Below, in pieces: positions 1 to 8,715 of a DNA stretch of 49,231 nucleotides (positions within the stretch are counted from its first letter, which is position 1; each line of letters opens with the position of its first letter). Made by a program: the position numbers and the translations under genes. This stretch comes from Rhodopirellula sp. (lineage in GTDB: Bacteria; Planctomycetota; Planctomycetia; Pirellulales; Pirellulaceae). The DNA lies in assembly GCA_002690925.1 (NCBI GenBank), contig NZGD01000023.1, positions 1 to 49,231 on the forward strand, in the 5' to 3' direction. The notes below the pieces were generated by a model. The model was not told where the DNA came from, did no database searches, and was given only the letters and a program-made list of their open reading frames with translations.

Positions 1-100
1 ACTACAGGGACAGATGGACTACAGGGACAGATGGACTACAGGGACAGATGGACTACAGGGACAGATGGACTACAGGGACAGTGGACTACAGGGACAGTGG
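1..100. repeat. 17-bp tandem repeat array, cut by window edge
   Basis: Four perfect copies of a 17-bp unit (ACTACAGGGACAGATGG) lie at 1-17, 18-34, 35-51 and 52-68. Two 16-bp copies lacking one A follow at 69-84 and 85-100. The window opens exactly on a unit boundary, so the array probably continues to the left. A 17-bp period cannot keep a reading frame, so this is not a coding repeat. The GGGACAG core is followed by its own complement (see 113-125). That resembles palindromic repeats tied to REP-associated tyrosine transposases, but no such gene is visible here. Confidence 0.95.
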
Positions 101-112
101 TGACCAAGTATT

Positions 113-125
113 CTGTCCATGACAG
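113..125. repeat. Small hairpin closing the 17-bp array
   Basis: CTGTC and GACAG form a 5-bp stem around the loop CAT, just past the last array unit. CTGTCC at 113-118 is also the complement of the GGACAG in each array unit, so array transcripts could fold against this end. This is seen in the sequence; any function is inference. Confidence 0.45.
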
Positions 126-236
126 GTTGTTTGGGTAACGGAATTGGCTCTTTCTTTGCTATCGTTGTGTTCCAGTGGCACAACTGTGGTTACATTTTAG
201 TTTTTCATTCATGTGCTAATTACCGTGGGATCATAG

Positions 237-3092
237 ATGGACCGCTGCGAGACTCGTTCCCTTATCCGTTCTTTGACCATCCTGACGACTCTGGTAACCC
301 TCATTCAGGCAGGCACCAACCTGTTTGCTGCCGAGCAGAACGCCAAGAATGATTGGCCGATGTACCGAAATGACGCTGGACGAAAAGGAGTCAGTCAGGC
401 TGAGTTGCCTGATAACTTGCGACTCGCATGGTCTCGGAAGCTTCTTCCGTTGACACCTGCGTTTCACAATAAACGCTTGCAATTTGATGCGGGATATGAG
501 CCGGTCGTCGCGCAAGGCAAACTGTTGGTTGCGTCATCCTTGACTGATTCCGTGAAGGCGTTTGATGCTCAAACCGGTCAACTTGTCTGGACGTACTATA
601 CCAATGGTCCGGTGCGGTTTGCTCCTGCGATATGGAACGAGACGGCTTGCTTTGGTTCCGACGATGGGTACATGTATTGTGTTGACCTTCATACCGGTGT
701 GCTCCGCTGGAAGCAGCAGGCTGCACCAAGTGCACGTTTGCTGCTGGGTAACCGTCGTTTGATTTCTGTGTGGCCCGTGCGGGGAGGTCCAGTGGTCAAG
801 GATGGCGTGGTTTACTTTGCAGCAGGCGTCTGGCCCTTTGAGGGCGTCTTCATCTATGCCATGCAGATAGATACTGGCAAAGTCGTTTGGCGTAATGATC
901 GAATGGGGTATCTTTTTGGTCAGCAACCGCACAATACGCAAGCCATCGGTGGGTTGGCGCCGCAGGGATACCTGTTGATTGACGACGATGAATTGATTGT
1001 GCCATGCTCGACCGCTTACCCCGCCAGACTGAATCGGCTCACAGGTGAATTGATCGAGTTTGAATTGCCTTCGGCTGGACGTTATCCCGGAGGCTGGTTT
1101 GCAGCCTTGGATCCTGATCAGGCAAGAGCTTTGAGAAGAGGAAAGCTGACGTTTGACGAATCAATCAACAGCCAAATGCATGAAGACAAGGTGCGTAGCG
1201 GTGAAGGGGGAGTCGCGGAACTGAGTCGAGAGATCCGCACACCCTCGAAAGTACTGGATTTTGATGCTCCGGGTGTGGATGTCAAAGGTTCTGTGCACGC
1301 GATGCTGATCGCCGACAATGCGTTGTTTGTTGTCACTGAAAAAGGAGAGATCCTGTGCTTTCGCGAGGGTGAGCGATTGGTCGATGAGTCGCGTAACGCT
1401 TCGTTGCAGACACGCAAAAAAATTCAGGCCAATCGAGAAGCAATCCGTGATGCTGAAACTGTCGTTGGCCAAGCCTCAAGCAATTATGGGATCGCAGTCG
1501 TTTGCGGGCTCGTTGATGGGCAGCTTGTGAAAGCCTTGATCGAGGTGTCTCACTACCATGTGGTTGTCTTGGACGATGATCTGAAGAGATGCGAGGCGTT
1601 GAGGCGGGACTTGGATTCGGCAGGCGTCTACGGGACAAGGGCCGCGGTCATGCACTGTTCGTTGGATCAGGTCGCGTTGCCTCCCTATTTAACGACTGTG
1701 ATGGTCACCGAAAGAGACAAGTTGTCGGTTTCGCCGTCGCTGCAGACACTCAGGCCTTTCGGGGGAGTCGCGATTAATATTGTGGTGCCCGAGACTGAAT
1801 ATGATCGAATGAAGCAGCAAGGCTTTGTGATAAGTACCAGGAAGGGAGATCTTGTTGTCGAGAGACAAGGTGCTTTGGCTGGCGCGAATGAATATGCCGG
1901 TGATTGGGCGTTAAGCAAAGATGAACTCGTCAGGTTTCCCCTCGGTGTCTTGTGGTTTGATGACACGCTAGCTCACTTCAAGCGTTCGCCACAGCCCAGA
2001 TTCAATCAGGGCGAAATGATTTCTCGGCCGAAGGATTGGCGGGCGCCCCGGATGAAAGGAAACTACAAGATTGATTACCCACTGCTGCCGCCCGTGTTAT
2101 CTGACATTTACACGGGACGAGTCCTTGATGACAGCGAACGCTCCGATCTGCGGAGTCAGCTCACCGCTACATCACCGTCGATTGCCGAACCAAGTCAGTA
2201 TCGACCGCCCCGACAGCAAGATGATTGGAAGCCAAAGCAACCAGTGGTGGGTCAGCGGAAAAATCCAATTACCGGCGAAATGGAACCACGTGCTTTCCTG
2301 AAAACCTATGGGTGTGATGGTGGTGTCGATTACGGCGACCTGTACACACTACGTAGTGGAACGGCAGCGTTTTATGACAAGACGATCGAAAGTGGTACTG
2401 TCTTTTTGAGTGGCCCTCGTAGTGGCTGTACCAACAGTATCATTCCATCGGGCGGCGTATTGAACGTGCCGTACTTTTATGAAGGGTGCACTTGCAGTTA
2501 TCCCCTGCCCACGGCGATGTCGTTGGTGTCGATGCCTGAGCAGCATGAGCAGTGGGCTTCCTGGGGGAAGAGCGAGGTTCCTGCCGGGAAAATCCAACGC
2601 ATTGGAATCAACTTCGGTGCTCCGGGGGATCGGATCACCAGAAGTGGTACGCTCTGGCTCGACTATCCTTCGGTCGGTGGGCCGTCACCGATCATCGATG
2701 CCAAAGCATCCGGCATGACACGCTATCGATATCAACACAGCCTTTGGATGCAGGGAGACGCGAAGTACCCTTGGGTGAATGCTTCAGCCGCAGAGGGACT
2801 CCGTGAGTTCAAACTCAAAGGTCTCAAGCCAGGCAACTACACTGTGCGTTTGTATTTCAATGAGCCTGATGCGGTGGCCGCTGGTGAACGTCTGCAAACA
2901 ATTCAACTGCAAGGCAGTACGATGAAAGAAGGTTTTGATGTGACTGCTGAAAGTGGCGGTTTGATGCACGCAATCAGTCTGCAGTTTCAGGGAATCAAGG
3001 TTGAGGGTGAATTGACTCTCGGGTTATCCAGTTCACGCGGAGAAACCATGATCAGTGGTTTGGAGTTGATTCGTGACAAGCCCAGTAACTGA
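237..3092 (+). CDS. Exported PQQ-type beta-propeller protein with inserted Rossmann-like domain and C-terminal malectin-like domain
   Basis: 951 residues. Residues 1-32 look like a Sec signal peptide ending in LFAA. From about 38 the protein has PQQ/BamB-like blades (WPMYRNDAGRKG, VKAFDAQTGQLVW, YCVDLHTGVLRW, YAMQIDTGKVVW). Residues 415-520 are unlike a propeller: VVVLDDDLKRCEALRRDLDSA followed by GVYGTR resembles the middle of a class I methyltransferase, although the usual glycine-rich SAM loop is poor (CGLVDGQL). Propeller-type sequence then resumes with a cysteine-rich region (RSGCTN, EGCTCSYPLP). Residues from about 830 to 945 look like a malectin-type sugar-binding fold (YTVRLYFNEPD). 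The start ATG at 237 gives a complete signal peptide, although no strong ribosome site is seen. The protein probably acts in the periplasm or paryphoplasm. The substrate is unknown, and this layout argues against a simple alcohol dehydrogenase. Confidence 0.85.
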   Translation: MDRCETRSLIRSLTILTTLVTLIQAGTNLFAAEQNAKNDWPMYRNDAGRKGVSQAELPDNLRLAWSRKLLPLTPAFHNKRLQFDAGYEPVVAQGKLLVASSLTDSVKAFDAQTGQLVWTYYTNGPVRFAPAIWNETACFGSDDGYMYCVDLHTGVLRWKQQAAPSARLLLGNRRLISVWPVRGGPVVKDGVVYFAAGVWPFEGVFIYAMQIDTGKVVWRNDRMGYLFGQQPHNTQAIGGLAPQGYLLIDDDELIVPCSTAYPARLNRLTGELIEFELPSAGRYPGGWFAALDPDQARALRRGKLTFDESINSQMHEDKVRSGEGGVAELSREIRTPSKVLDFDAPGVDVKGSVHAMLIADNALFVVTEKGEILCFREGERLVDESRNASLQTRKKIQANREAIRDAETVVGQASSNYGIAVVCGLVDGQLVKALIEVSHYHVVVLDDDLKRCEALRRDLDSAGVYGTRAAVMHCSLDQVALPPYLTTVMVTERDKLSVSPSLQTLRPFGGVAINIVVPETEYDRMKQQGFVISTRKGDLVVERQGALAGANEYAGDWALSKDELVRFPLGVLWFDDTLAHFKRSPQPRFNQGEMISRPKDWRAPRMKGNYKIDYPLLPPVLSDIYTGRVLDDSERSDLRSQLTATSPSIAEPSQYRPPRQQDDWKPKQPVVGQRKNPITGEMEPRAFLKTYGCDGGVDYGDLYTLRSGTAAFYDKTIESGTVFLSGPRSGCTNSIIPSGGVLNVPYFYEGCTCSYPLPTAMSLVSMPEQHEQWASWGKSEVPAGKIQRIGINFGAPGDRITRSGTLWLDYPSVGGPSPIIDAKASGMTRYRYQHSLWMQGDAKYPWVNASAAEGLREFKLKGLKPGNYTVRLYFNEPDAVAAGERLQTIQLQGSTMKEGFDVTAESGGLMHAISLQFQGIKVEGELTLGLSSSRGETMISGLELIRDKPSN

Positions 3093-3145
3093 TCAACAGA
3101 GTGTGTTTTGCGACAACAAAAATTTCCAGTTTTTGCGTGATGTTG

Positions 3146-3163
3146 GGCGTTGGTTTCCAACCC
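3146..3163. terminator. Possible hairpin between convergent genes
   Basis: GTTGG (3149-3153) and CCAAC (3157-3161) pair around TTT. GG at 3146-3147 can add two pairs with CC at 3162-3163 across a bulged C. It lies in the 158-bp gap between two convergent genes, where a two-way terminator would be expected. There is no clear U-tract, so the call is weak. Confidence 0.25.
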
Positions 3164-3250
3164 ACCCAAAGTCTTGTCTCTTCTTCGCAGTGCATTGTCT
3201 GTCACAAAGTCTGGTGTCCACCTGCGTTTAACGGTGCTCACTTGGAACAG

Positions 3251-5929
3251 TTATTGAAATGTCAAAGAGTCGACATTCATCAGCCCACCCCGATTCTTTT
3301 CGTTCTGAAAGACCAGAAACAGATCATCGGTCCCGGTCGTGGGCTCAAGTGTGATGATCTTGTCATAAAATTCTTCCCACTGTCCGTTGACCTCAATCGT
3401 AGCTTTCCCGATTAATGGTCCATCTATGCTTCCACGACGCACTTCGATCGCACCACCAGCACCAGCGCTAGCCACACTCGCGTTGATGCTCTTAATGTTG
3501 TCGAAGCGAATCTGATCAAATTTTAGGAAACCGTCATGTTCAATTGCCCCCATGAACTGTTTTCCTTCTGCTTTTTCTGAGCCTAAGGGACGGGTGCCAG
3601 CAAACTTGTCGGCGGCTTCAGCCTGCACATGCCGTGTTCGTAGTTGGACGCTTCCAATACCGATGATTTTTGGAATCTCGCCCCGACCAAGATCAACGTA
3701 ACTGGCTTCCAGAACGACACTGCCTACATCTTCTTTCATGATCAGTTCATTACGGAATCCTCTTGCATTGGGATTCGATGAGTCAGCGGAAACGGTATAC
3801 ACATACTCCACCATTTTTGTGACTTCGGCTGGGGTGTGTTGCAGGTGAGGAAGCATACCGATTTTCCCCCAAACACCTGTCGACCCTTGCAGTACCCGTT
3901 TAACAGATTCTTGCAACTGGTGCGGCTGGTCGCGGTATTTATCGGCAATTTGCACAAAACTTGGTCCCACCAAGGGTCGGTTGGGGGCGTGACAATTCAG
4001 ACAATCACTTTTTCGAATCATCGCGAGCCCTGGTGCTTCAACGCTTGCATCAGCTTGGGGCGTTGCGGGAATCGCTTCCACCGATACCCTCATGGAAGCG
4101 CTCAGTTCAATGAAGTGCTTGCCGTCTTCTTCAGCTTCATCAGGATCACTTGTGCCATCTTCAAAGTCACTCACGACAACTTGATATTCGATGGGTGTAC
4201 CTGGAACAAAAAAATCCCCATCGGCTGGTTTGGTGAAGCTCACCGTGGGACGCGTGTTTCCGACAATGATTGGTAAGGAACTCACGCTTGATGCACCAGC
4301 AGAGTCCGTGACTTTCAATTCCACAGTGTAAACTCCGGGCTTTTCGAAAACAGCCGTGGTTTTGGCTTCATTTCCGATCTCGATCGGAGTTGCTTTTTCC
4401 TGTCCTGATCGCAAGGCCGTCCAATGGTAATTCAGTGTGTCGTTGTCTTTGTCGGAGGAACGAAGGCCGTTGAGTTCAACGGTGAGTGGTTCACGCCCAA
4501 TCGTGTTTTGTGCATTTGCCCTCGCGATGGGTGAACGATTCCCTCTTACATAATCCAGTCTCACCAATTGTGAATCAGGATTCACGCCCCATGTCTCTCC
4601 GTATTCCAGCACATAGAGCGAACCATCTTGATCGAATTGCATATCGATGGGCCGGGCAAACTTTGTTTCAGGCAGAAAACGCTCGACCGTCTTAAGATTT
4701 GAATCTTCATCAAGGTGTACTGCGTAAATCATATTTCTGGACCATTCAAACGCGAAAAGCGTGCGGTCATATTCTTCTGGAAAGCGTTGGCTGGAAGAAG
4801 AATTCGGGTCGAAATAGTAAACGGGGCCAGCACAGGCGGTGCGACCACCATTGGCCACTGCTGGGAATTTTTCCGTCGGCACACCTGGATAGTAAATCAT
4901 GGCAGGCATGGCTGGTGGTAGATTCGTTGCACCAGTGTTGTTGACCGACCGATTGATTGGTCGGGCTGGATCAAGAGTGGGAGCTATTTTTCCTGTTGCG
5001 AAATCAACAATTCCATAAGGAAAATTATCGCCAATGAAATACGGCCAGCCAAAGTTTCCTGCCACCCGTGCCTGATTGACTTCGTCGTAACCTCGAGGCC
5101 CGCGAGGGCCGTCTGCACCGGCATCGGGGCCTACATCGCCCCAATATAGATACCCAGTTTTTTGATCGACATTGATTCGCCAAGGGTTGCGGCACCCCAT
5201 GACGTAGATCTCTGGGTAGCCCATGGTGCCGTCTTTCGGGAATAGATTCCCTGCGGGAATTGAATAAGTGCCGTCTTGTTCCGGGCGAATTCGTAGAATC
5301 TTGCCGTTGTAATTGCGTGTGTTGCCCGACGTTCGCTGCGCATCCCAAGGTTCGCGATCTTTGCGTTGGTCAATCGGCGCATAGCCCTGCGAGTCATTAA
5401 ATGGGTTCGTGTTGTCACCGGTGCCGATGAAGAGGCAACCATCAGGACCAAACTCTAGAGATCCCGCATGGTGGCAACATTGCAAACGCTGTTCTTCATA
5501 TTTGAACATGACCTTTTCACTGGACATGTCGAGTTTGTGATCAAGAATCGTAAATCGACTGACATGCTGACCTATGAAGTCAGGTGGTGAGTACTGCAGA
5601 TAAATCCAATTGTTTCTGGAGAAATTTGGATCGAGTGCCAAACCGATCAGGCCGTTCTCCTGTTCGGTGGTTACATTCAGCTTTCCTACGAGAGAGATCG
5701 CTCGGGTCACAGGATCGATCCGTTTGATTTCACCAGCCAACTCAATCAGGAATATTTTTCCATCAGGGGCAATGTCAAACTCCATCGGCCTGACAAGATC
5801 AACAGCAACCGTTGTGGGCTCAAAGCGAATGGGGTCGAAGTCCTCTGAGTACGCAACTGATGAAGACGCGATGATTGAGAAAAAGATCACATGAAAACGA
5901 GAGATCAAACTCAGATGCTTTTTGGGCAT
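3251..5929 (-). CDS. Secreted glucose/sorbosone dehydrogenase-like protein with PKD, cytochrome c and CBM6-like domains
   Basis: 892 residues. A signal peptide covers about residues 1-29. Residues 35-460 match the GSDH six-bladed propeller, a soluble PQQ-dependent sugar dehydrogenase fold, with typical blocks RPMEFDIAPDGKIF, GLIGLALDPNF, HHAGSLEFGPDG, NYNGKILRI and EIYVMGCRNPWR. Residues 465-557 are a PKD domain. Residues 635-715 are a mono-haem cytochrome c with C643-x-x-C646-H647 and a likely Met692 ligand (GKIGMLP). Residues from about 765 to 892 resemble a family 6 carbohydrate-binding module. Taken together, the enzyme would oxidise a sugar or aldose, pass electrons to its own haem and stay bound to polysaccharide. 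Both the substrate and the use of PQQ are inferred from the family. It is transcribed toward gene 237-3092. No Shine-Dalgarno site is obvious at the chosen ATG, but the signal peptide fits this start. Confidence 0.92.
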   Translation of the reverse strand: MPKKHLSLISRFHVIFFSIIASSSVAYSEDFDPIRFEPTTVAVDLVRPMEFDIAPDGKIFLIELAGEIKRIDPVTRAISLVGKLNVTTEQENGLIGLALDPNFSRNNWIYLQYSPPDFIGQHVSRFTILDHKLDMSSEKVMFKYEEQRLQCCHHAGSLEFGPDGCLFIGTGDNTNPFNDSQGYAPIDQRKDREPWDAQRTSGNTRNYNGKILRIRPEQDGTYSIPAGNLFPKDGTMGYPEIYVMGCRNPWRINVDQKTGYLYWGDVGPDAGADGPRGPRGYDEVNQARVAGNFGWPYFIGDNFPYGIVDFATGKIAPTLDPARPINRSVNNTGATNLPPAMPAMIYYPGVPTEKFPAVANGGRTACAGPVYYFDPNSSSSQRFPEEYDRTLFAFEWSRNMIYAVHLDEDSNLKTVERFLPETKFARPIDMQFDQDGSLYVLEYGETWGVNPDSQLVRLDYVRGNRSPIARANAQNTIGREPLTVELNGLRSSDKDNDTLNYHWTALRSGQEKATPIEIGNEAKTTAVFEKPGVYTVELKVTDSAGASSVSSLPIIVGNTRPTVSFTKPADGDFFVPGTPIEYQVVVSDFEDGTSDPDEAEEDGKHFIELSASMRVSVEAIPATPQADASVEAPGLAMIRKSDCLNCHAPNRPLVGPSFVQIADKYRDQPHQLQESVKRVLQGSTGVWGKIGMLPHLQHTPAEVTKMVEYVYTVSADSSNPNARGFRNELIMKEDVGSVVLEASYVDLGRGEIPKIIGIGSVQLRTRHVQAEAADKFAGTRPLGSEKAEGKQFMGAIEHDGFLKFDQIRFDNIKSINASVASAGAGGAIEVRRGSIDGPLIGKATIEVNGQWEEFYDKIITLEPTTGTDDLFLVFQNEKNRGGLMNVDSLTFQ

Positions 5930-6172
5930 AGGACCGTCAGGAAGTCAGGAAAAGAATTTACGCAAATTCGCAAAGGAACTGACCTAAAGTATAGCCCAGG
6001 CAACTTTTTGTGTCGCCGGTGGAGGGATCATGCTCCGCCAATGCCATGTTTGTGTAGGCGTCCGATTCAGAGGCCTCGCCGCAATCTGTTTCAGTTCATT
6101 TGAATATCAAAATTTCAGGTCTGTAGCATCTAGTGAATTTCCGGCTAATGAATTTCGGGTCGCGTGACCTTG

Positions 6173-7168
6173 TCAGAAGATCTGATAGGCCTTTGCATCC
6201 AGTTCTGCGGCTAGTTGGTCATCGTTGGCGCGGCGTAAAAGATCGTAATAACCGTAGGGGTATTTGAAGACATGGCCGATGCCAAGTGTTCGGTCACCAC
6301 GTTGCTTCCAGTACTGAGTTTTTAGAGGACGCAGTTTGCTTGGTCGGTGGTCGGCAATTTTGCGATCACCTGCGGCGGGACCCTTGCGAGTCACCGTGAC
6401 ATATTTTCGAAAGGCTACACGGCAACTTTCTGACCATTCCGTGTCACCCATGGCTGCCAACTCCACCAAGGATTGACCAAAAGTCAGCATGTGACCGGCA
6501 AAGCCTTGGCCGAAACCGGAAAAACGGTCAATGGCTTCGCTTGCCTCCCGAAGAATGAATCGTGATGCAGCAACCTCGTCAGAAAAAGGTGGGGGTTGTA
6601 CGTCGGGGTCCGGTGCAATGTCACGCCATGGCTTGAAAGAGCGAATCAAATTGCAAATACCCGCTACTCGTTCTGTAGTCGCCAACTCTGGCATCAATCG
6701 AAATCCTTTGATGGCATGCATCGCAAAGATTGCGTCGTGGCCGACCTGGCGCAAAACGCCACTGCCGTCTGCTAATGCAAGGCCAACTTTTTCGACGGCT
6801 TTAGGATCGCGGTCGCCTTCAGGAAATGCCTGGCACAATTTGCTGGGTGCCCAATTCAAGTTAAAGAGCTGCTGAATCCGTTTCACTGTTTCTGGGGCAA
6901 GTTTGTTATCAACGCAGAGTAGATGCGCAGAAATCATCGCCGCGCCGCGGTGTCCATCTGCAAAATAGTTCATCTCAGGAGCTCGCGCCAGAGCATTCAG
7001 CCCAAGTGAGATCAGGCGGCCTTCTGGGACCGATGAATCTTCGGCCGTCACAGAAGTCGAGTCTTGGGAGAAAATTTCTGGTCCAGAGAGAAACGCTCCG
7101 CCAGCAGCCATCGACGCACATCTTGTAAAACGGCGGCGATTGAATTCTTGCTTCATTTGTCTGTTCAT
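6173..7168 (-). CDS. Tat-exported helical protein of unknown function
   Basis: 331 residues. The N-terminus has a twin-arginine signal (NRRRFTRCASMAAGGAFLSG), so export of a folded protein is likely. The mature part is mostly helical by eye and has regularly placed His-containing blocks: DGHRGAAMISAHLL near residue 70, GHDAIFAMHAIKG near 145 and GFAGHMLTFGQSLVELA near 225. That pattern suggests an all-alpha barrel or a metal site, but I cannot name a family and propose no function. The ATG at 7168 overlaps the stop of a short upstream frame with a good ribosome site (see 7165-7185). A second in-frame ATG at 7156 is possible. It lies 243 bp downstream of the divergently placed start of the GSDH gene's own upstream region and is not obviously in an operon. 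Confidence 0.8.
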   Translation of the reverse strand: MNRQMKQEFNRRRFTRCASMAAGGAFLSGPEIFSQDSTSVTAEDSSVPEGRLISLGLNALARAPEMNYFADGHRGAAMISAHLLCVDNKLAPETVKRIQQLFNLNWAPSKLCQAFPEGDRDPKAVEKVGLALADGSGVLRQVGHDAIFAMHAIKGFRLMPELATTERVAGICNLIRSFKPWRDIAPDPDVQPPPFSDEVAASRFILREASEAIDRFSGFGQGFAGHMLTFGQSLVELAAMGDTEWSESCRVAFRKYVTVTRKGPAAGDRKIADHRPSKLRPLKTQYWKQRGDRTLGIGHVFKYPYGYYDLLRRANDDQLAAELDAKAYQIF

Positions 7169-7185
7169 TGCTTGTGGTGTTGCAT
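7165..7185 (-). other. Possible six-residue leader frame coupled to gene 6173-7168
   Basis: On the minus strand GGAG (7193-7196) stands 7 nt before an ATG at 7183-7185. This opens a seven-codon frame (MQHHKQ-stop) whose TGA overlaps the ATG of the downstream gene as ATGA. The gene itself has no separate ribosome site. The frame may load ribosomes by translational coupling, or it may be chance. Confidence 0.35.
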
Positions 7186-7557
7186 ATTTCGTCTCCGCTA
7201 AAGTAGATCATACCAACAGCACGTGCAGCCACTCAGAATTTTAGGCGTGACTATTTGTTCACATCATCGCAGGGTAGCTTGCTCAGGAATTTGTATGAGC
7301 CGCAATTCGGTGGTACTGGGAATTACGTTTGCTGATGTCTGTGTTTGCCGCAGAGAACTCTGATGTCTGACAAGACTTGGATCAGATGAAACGGAAGGGA
7401 GGTACCGCTGTTAACGGCGGGAGAATCTGCAATGGTTCAAGGTTGGATTTCTATCGATCAACTTTTGTGAAACACTTGTGCAAGGATTGCGAGTAGGAAC
7501 GCAGCGTAGAAAAGCACCCCAACCCGATTGCCAGCAAGCTTGCACAGCGAGCCAAGC
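7186..7557. other. Intergenic stretch, no gene seen
   Basis: About 370 bp between the start of the Tat-exported gene and the end of a doubtful minus-strand frame. The part nearest 7186 must hold the promoter of the minus-strand gene 6173-7168. I find no convincing coding frame, RNA gene or strong repeat. Confidence 0.5.
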
Positions 7558-7911
7558 TTACTTGTGTCCGTCGAATGGCACTGTGGCGGGTGAAAGAATT
7601 TTGATCAGGTGTTGGCAGTGCTCAGCAGTTTCTAAACGGCTCTGAAGCATCATGCCGTGGATGCGAATGTCACCACGATGCGGCGAGCCGGTATTGAAAT
7701 GGAGAAGGATAAGAATGTATTCGAACTTTGCAAAACGCTGATATCCACATGAATTGAATTCAGCAGGCGAGCCGATGCTCGCTTGCGACAGAATGGTGGA
7801 ACCTATTGCATCGCTGCACGTACTGGCATTGAATTTGCAAACCTCTGCTACTTGGGCTGCAGGTTGTTTTCTTCCGGTGTTGCCTGAGCTGCAGAAAAAC
7901 CGAATGACCAA
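7558..7911 (-). CDS. Doubtful small open frame, unknown product
   Basis: 117 codons from a TTG preceded by GGGAGAAG, ending in TAA at 7558. The peptide has no signal sequence, no recognised motif and scattered Cys and His residues. It lies 48 bp downstream of the DUF2490 gene on the same strand, so co-transcription is possible. The start codon is weak, the composition is not persuasive, and no family comes to mind. It could equally be non-coding spacer. Confidence 0.2.
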   Translation of the reverse strand: MVIRFFCSSGNTGRKQPAAQVAEVCKFNASTCSDAIGSTILSQASIGSPAEFNSCGYQRFAKFEYILILLHFNTGSPHRGDIRIHGMMLQSRLETAEHCQHLIKILSPATVPFDGHK

Positions 7912-7959
7912 ACCCGCTTCTCCCTAAGTTCTGCGAAAATCCTTGCGGGTAGTCAGTCT

Positions 7960-8715
7960 TTAAAATGTCCAAAACCAATTCAATGAGGCGATGTGGTTGG
8001 ATTGGTCATCTGCACCTTGACGACGCAAAAACTGGTTCAGATATCCAACCTCGATTTTGGGCTGGTTCTTTCCTGAGCATTTCCAGCCCAGTCCGACAAA
8101 GAGGCGGTTTTGGGAAAAACTGTCTTGTTGTCCCCAGTCTGTTGCATTCAGTTCGAAGAATGTTTCGTCCCAAGCGACAAGGCTCAAGCGGGGTTGAAAA
8201 TCAAGAGGACGGTCAATCTTCAACAACTGACGGAAACGCCAACCAGTGTCATTTCCGGTTTCGACAAAACGCTGTTCCAGTCTCGTACGGCTGAGTATGC
8301 TCGCAGCGTTACACTTGCCCGACCATGTTAATTGTTCCCACATGCGGTTTTCGTTGAAGGAGGGTGCACCGCTTGCAGGTAACTCGTTAATCCACGCGTA
8401 TCCCCACCACAATGCAGTATTGCGATTGATAGCGTATCCCAACGCTGGGCGCAGGATGCTCTGGTTGTAGCCACCGGAATCATCCCGATAGCGAAGGTGG
8501 CCATCAAACCACCAACGTAATCCCGGTTGGTGTGCACAGCGATCACCCAGAACCCCCTGAGTGTTCACCGAAAACCATGCGCCACCATCTTGCCCTGTTT
8601 GGGCATGGCTTGTGTTGGCTGATCCGACTGCCACGAACAAGACGACGAGGACACCCAAGCGTTGCAGGGGGTGTCGATTTGGGAAATGAATGCAGGAATT
8701 ACTTGACGCTGACAT
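7960..8715 (-). CDS. DUF2490-like outer-membrane beta-barrel protein
   Basis: 251 residues. A signal peptide runs to about residue 39 (cleavage near SHAQ). The rest alternates polar and aromatic residues as beta strands do. It carries the usual DUF2490 signposts: RPALGYAINRN, a NENRMWEQL block, RTRLEQRF, WDETFFELN, NRLFVGLGWK and GYLNQFL. It ends in an aromatic strand (NWFWTF), as outer-membrane barrels do. The family has no firm function. The start is supported by AAGG at 8723-8726, 7 nt before the ATG. It has no clear functional link to its neighbours. Confidence 0.85.
   Translation of the reverse strand: MSASSNSCIHFPNRHPLQRLGVLVVLFVAVGSANTSHAQTGQDGGAWFSVNTQGVLGDRCAHQPGLRWWFDGHLRYRDDSGGYNQSILRPALGYAINRNTALWWGYAWINELPASGAPSFNENRMWEQLTWSGKCNAASILSRTRLEQRFVETGNDTGWRFRQLLKIDRPLDFQPRLSLVAWDETFFELNATDWGQQDSFSQNRLFVGLGWKCSGKNQPKIEVGYLNQFLRRQGADDQSNHIASLNWFWTF

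Noticed and set aside
1..100. CRISPR array
   Set aside because: Units of 16-17 bp follow one another with no spacers, and no cas gene is present. The same holds for 27261-27332.
3101..3415. Plus-strand frame with a CxxCH motif (CIVCHK)
   Set aside because: Most of it is antisense to the C-terminus of the sugar dehydrogenase gene, it has no signal peptide, and the motif is probably chance.
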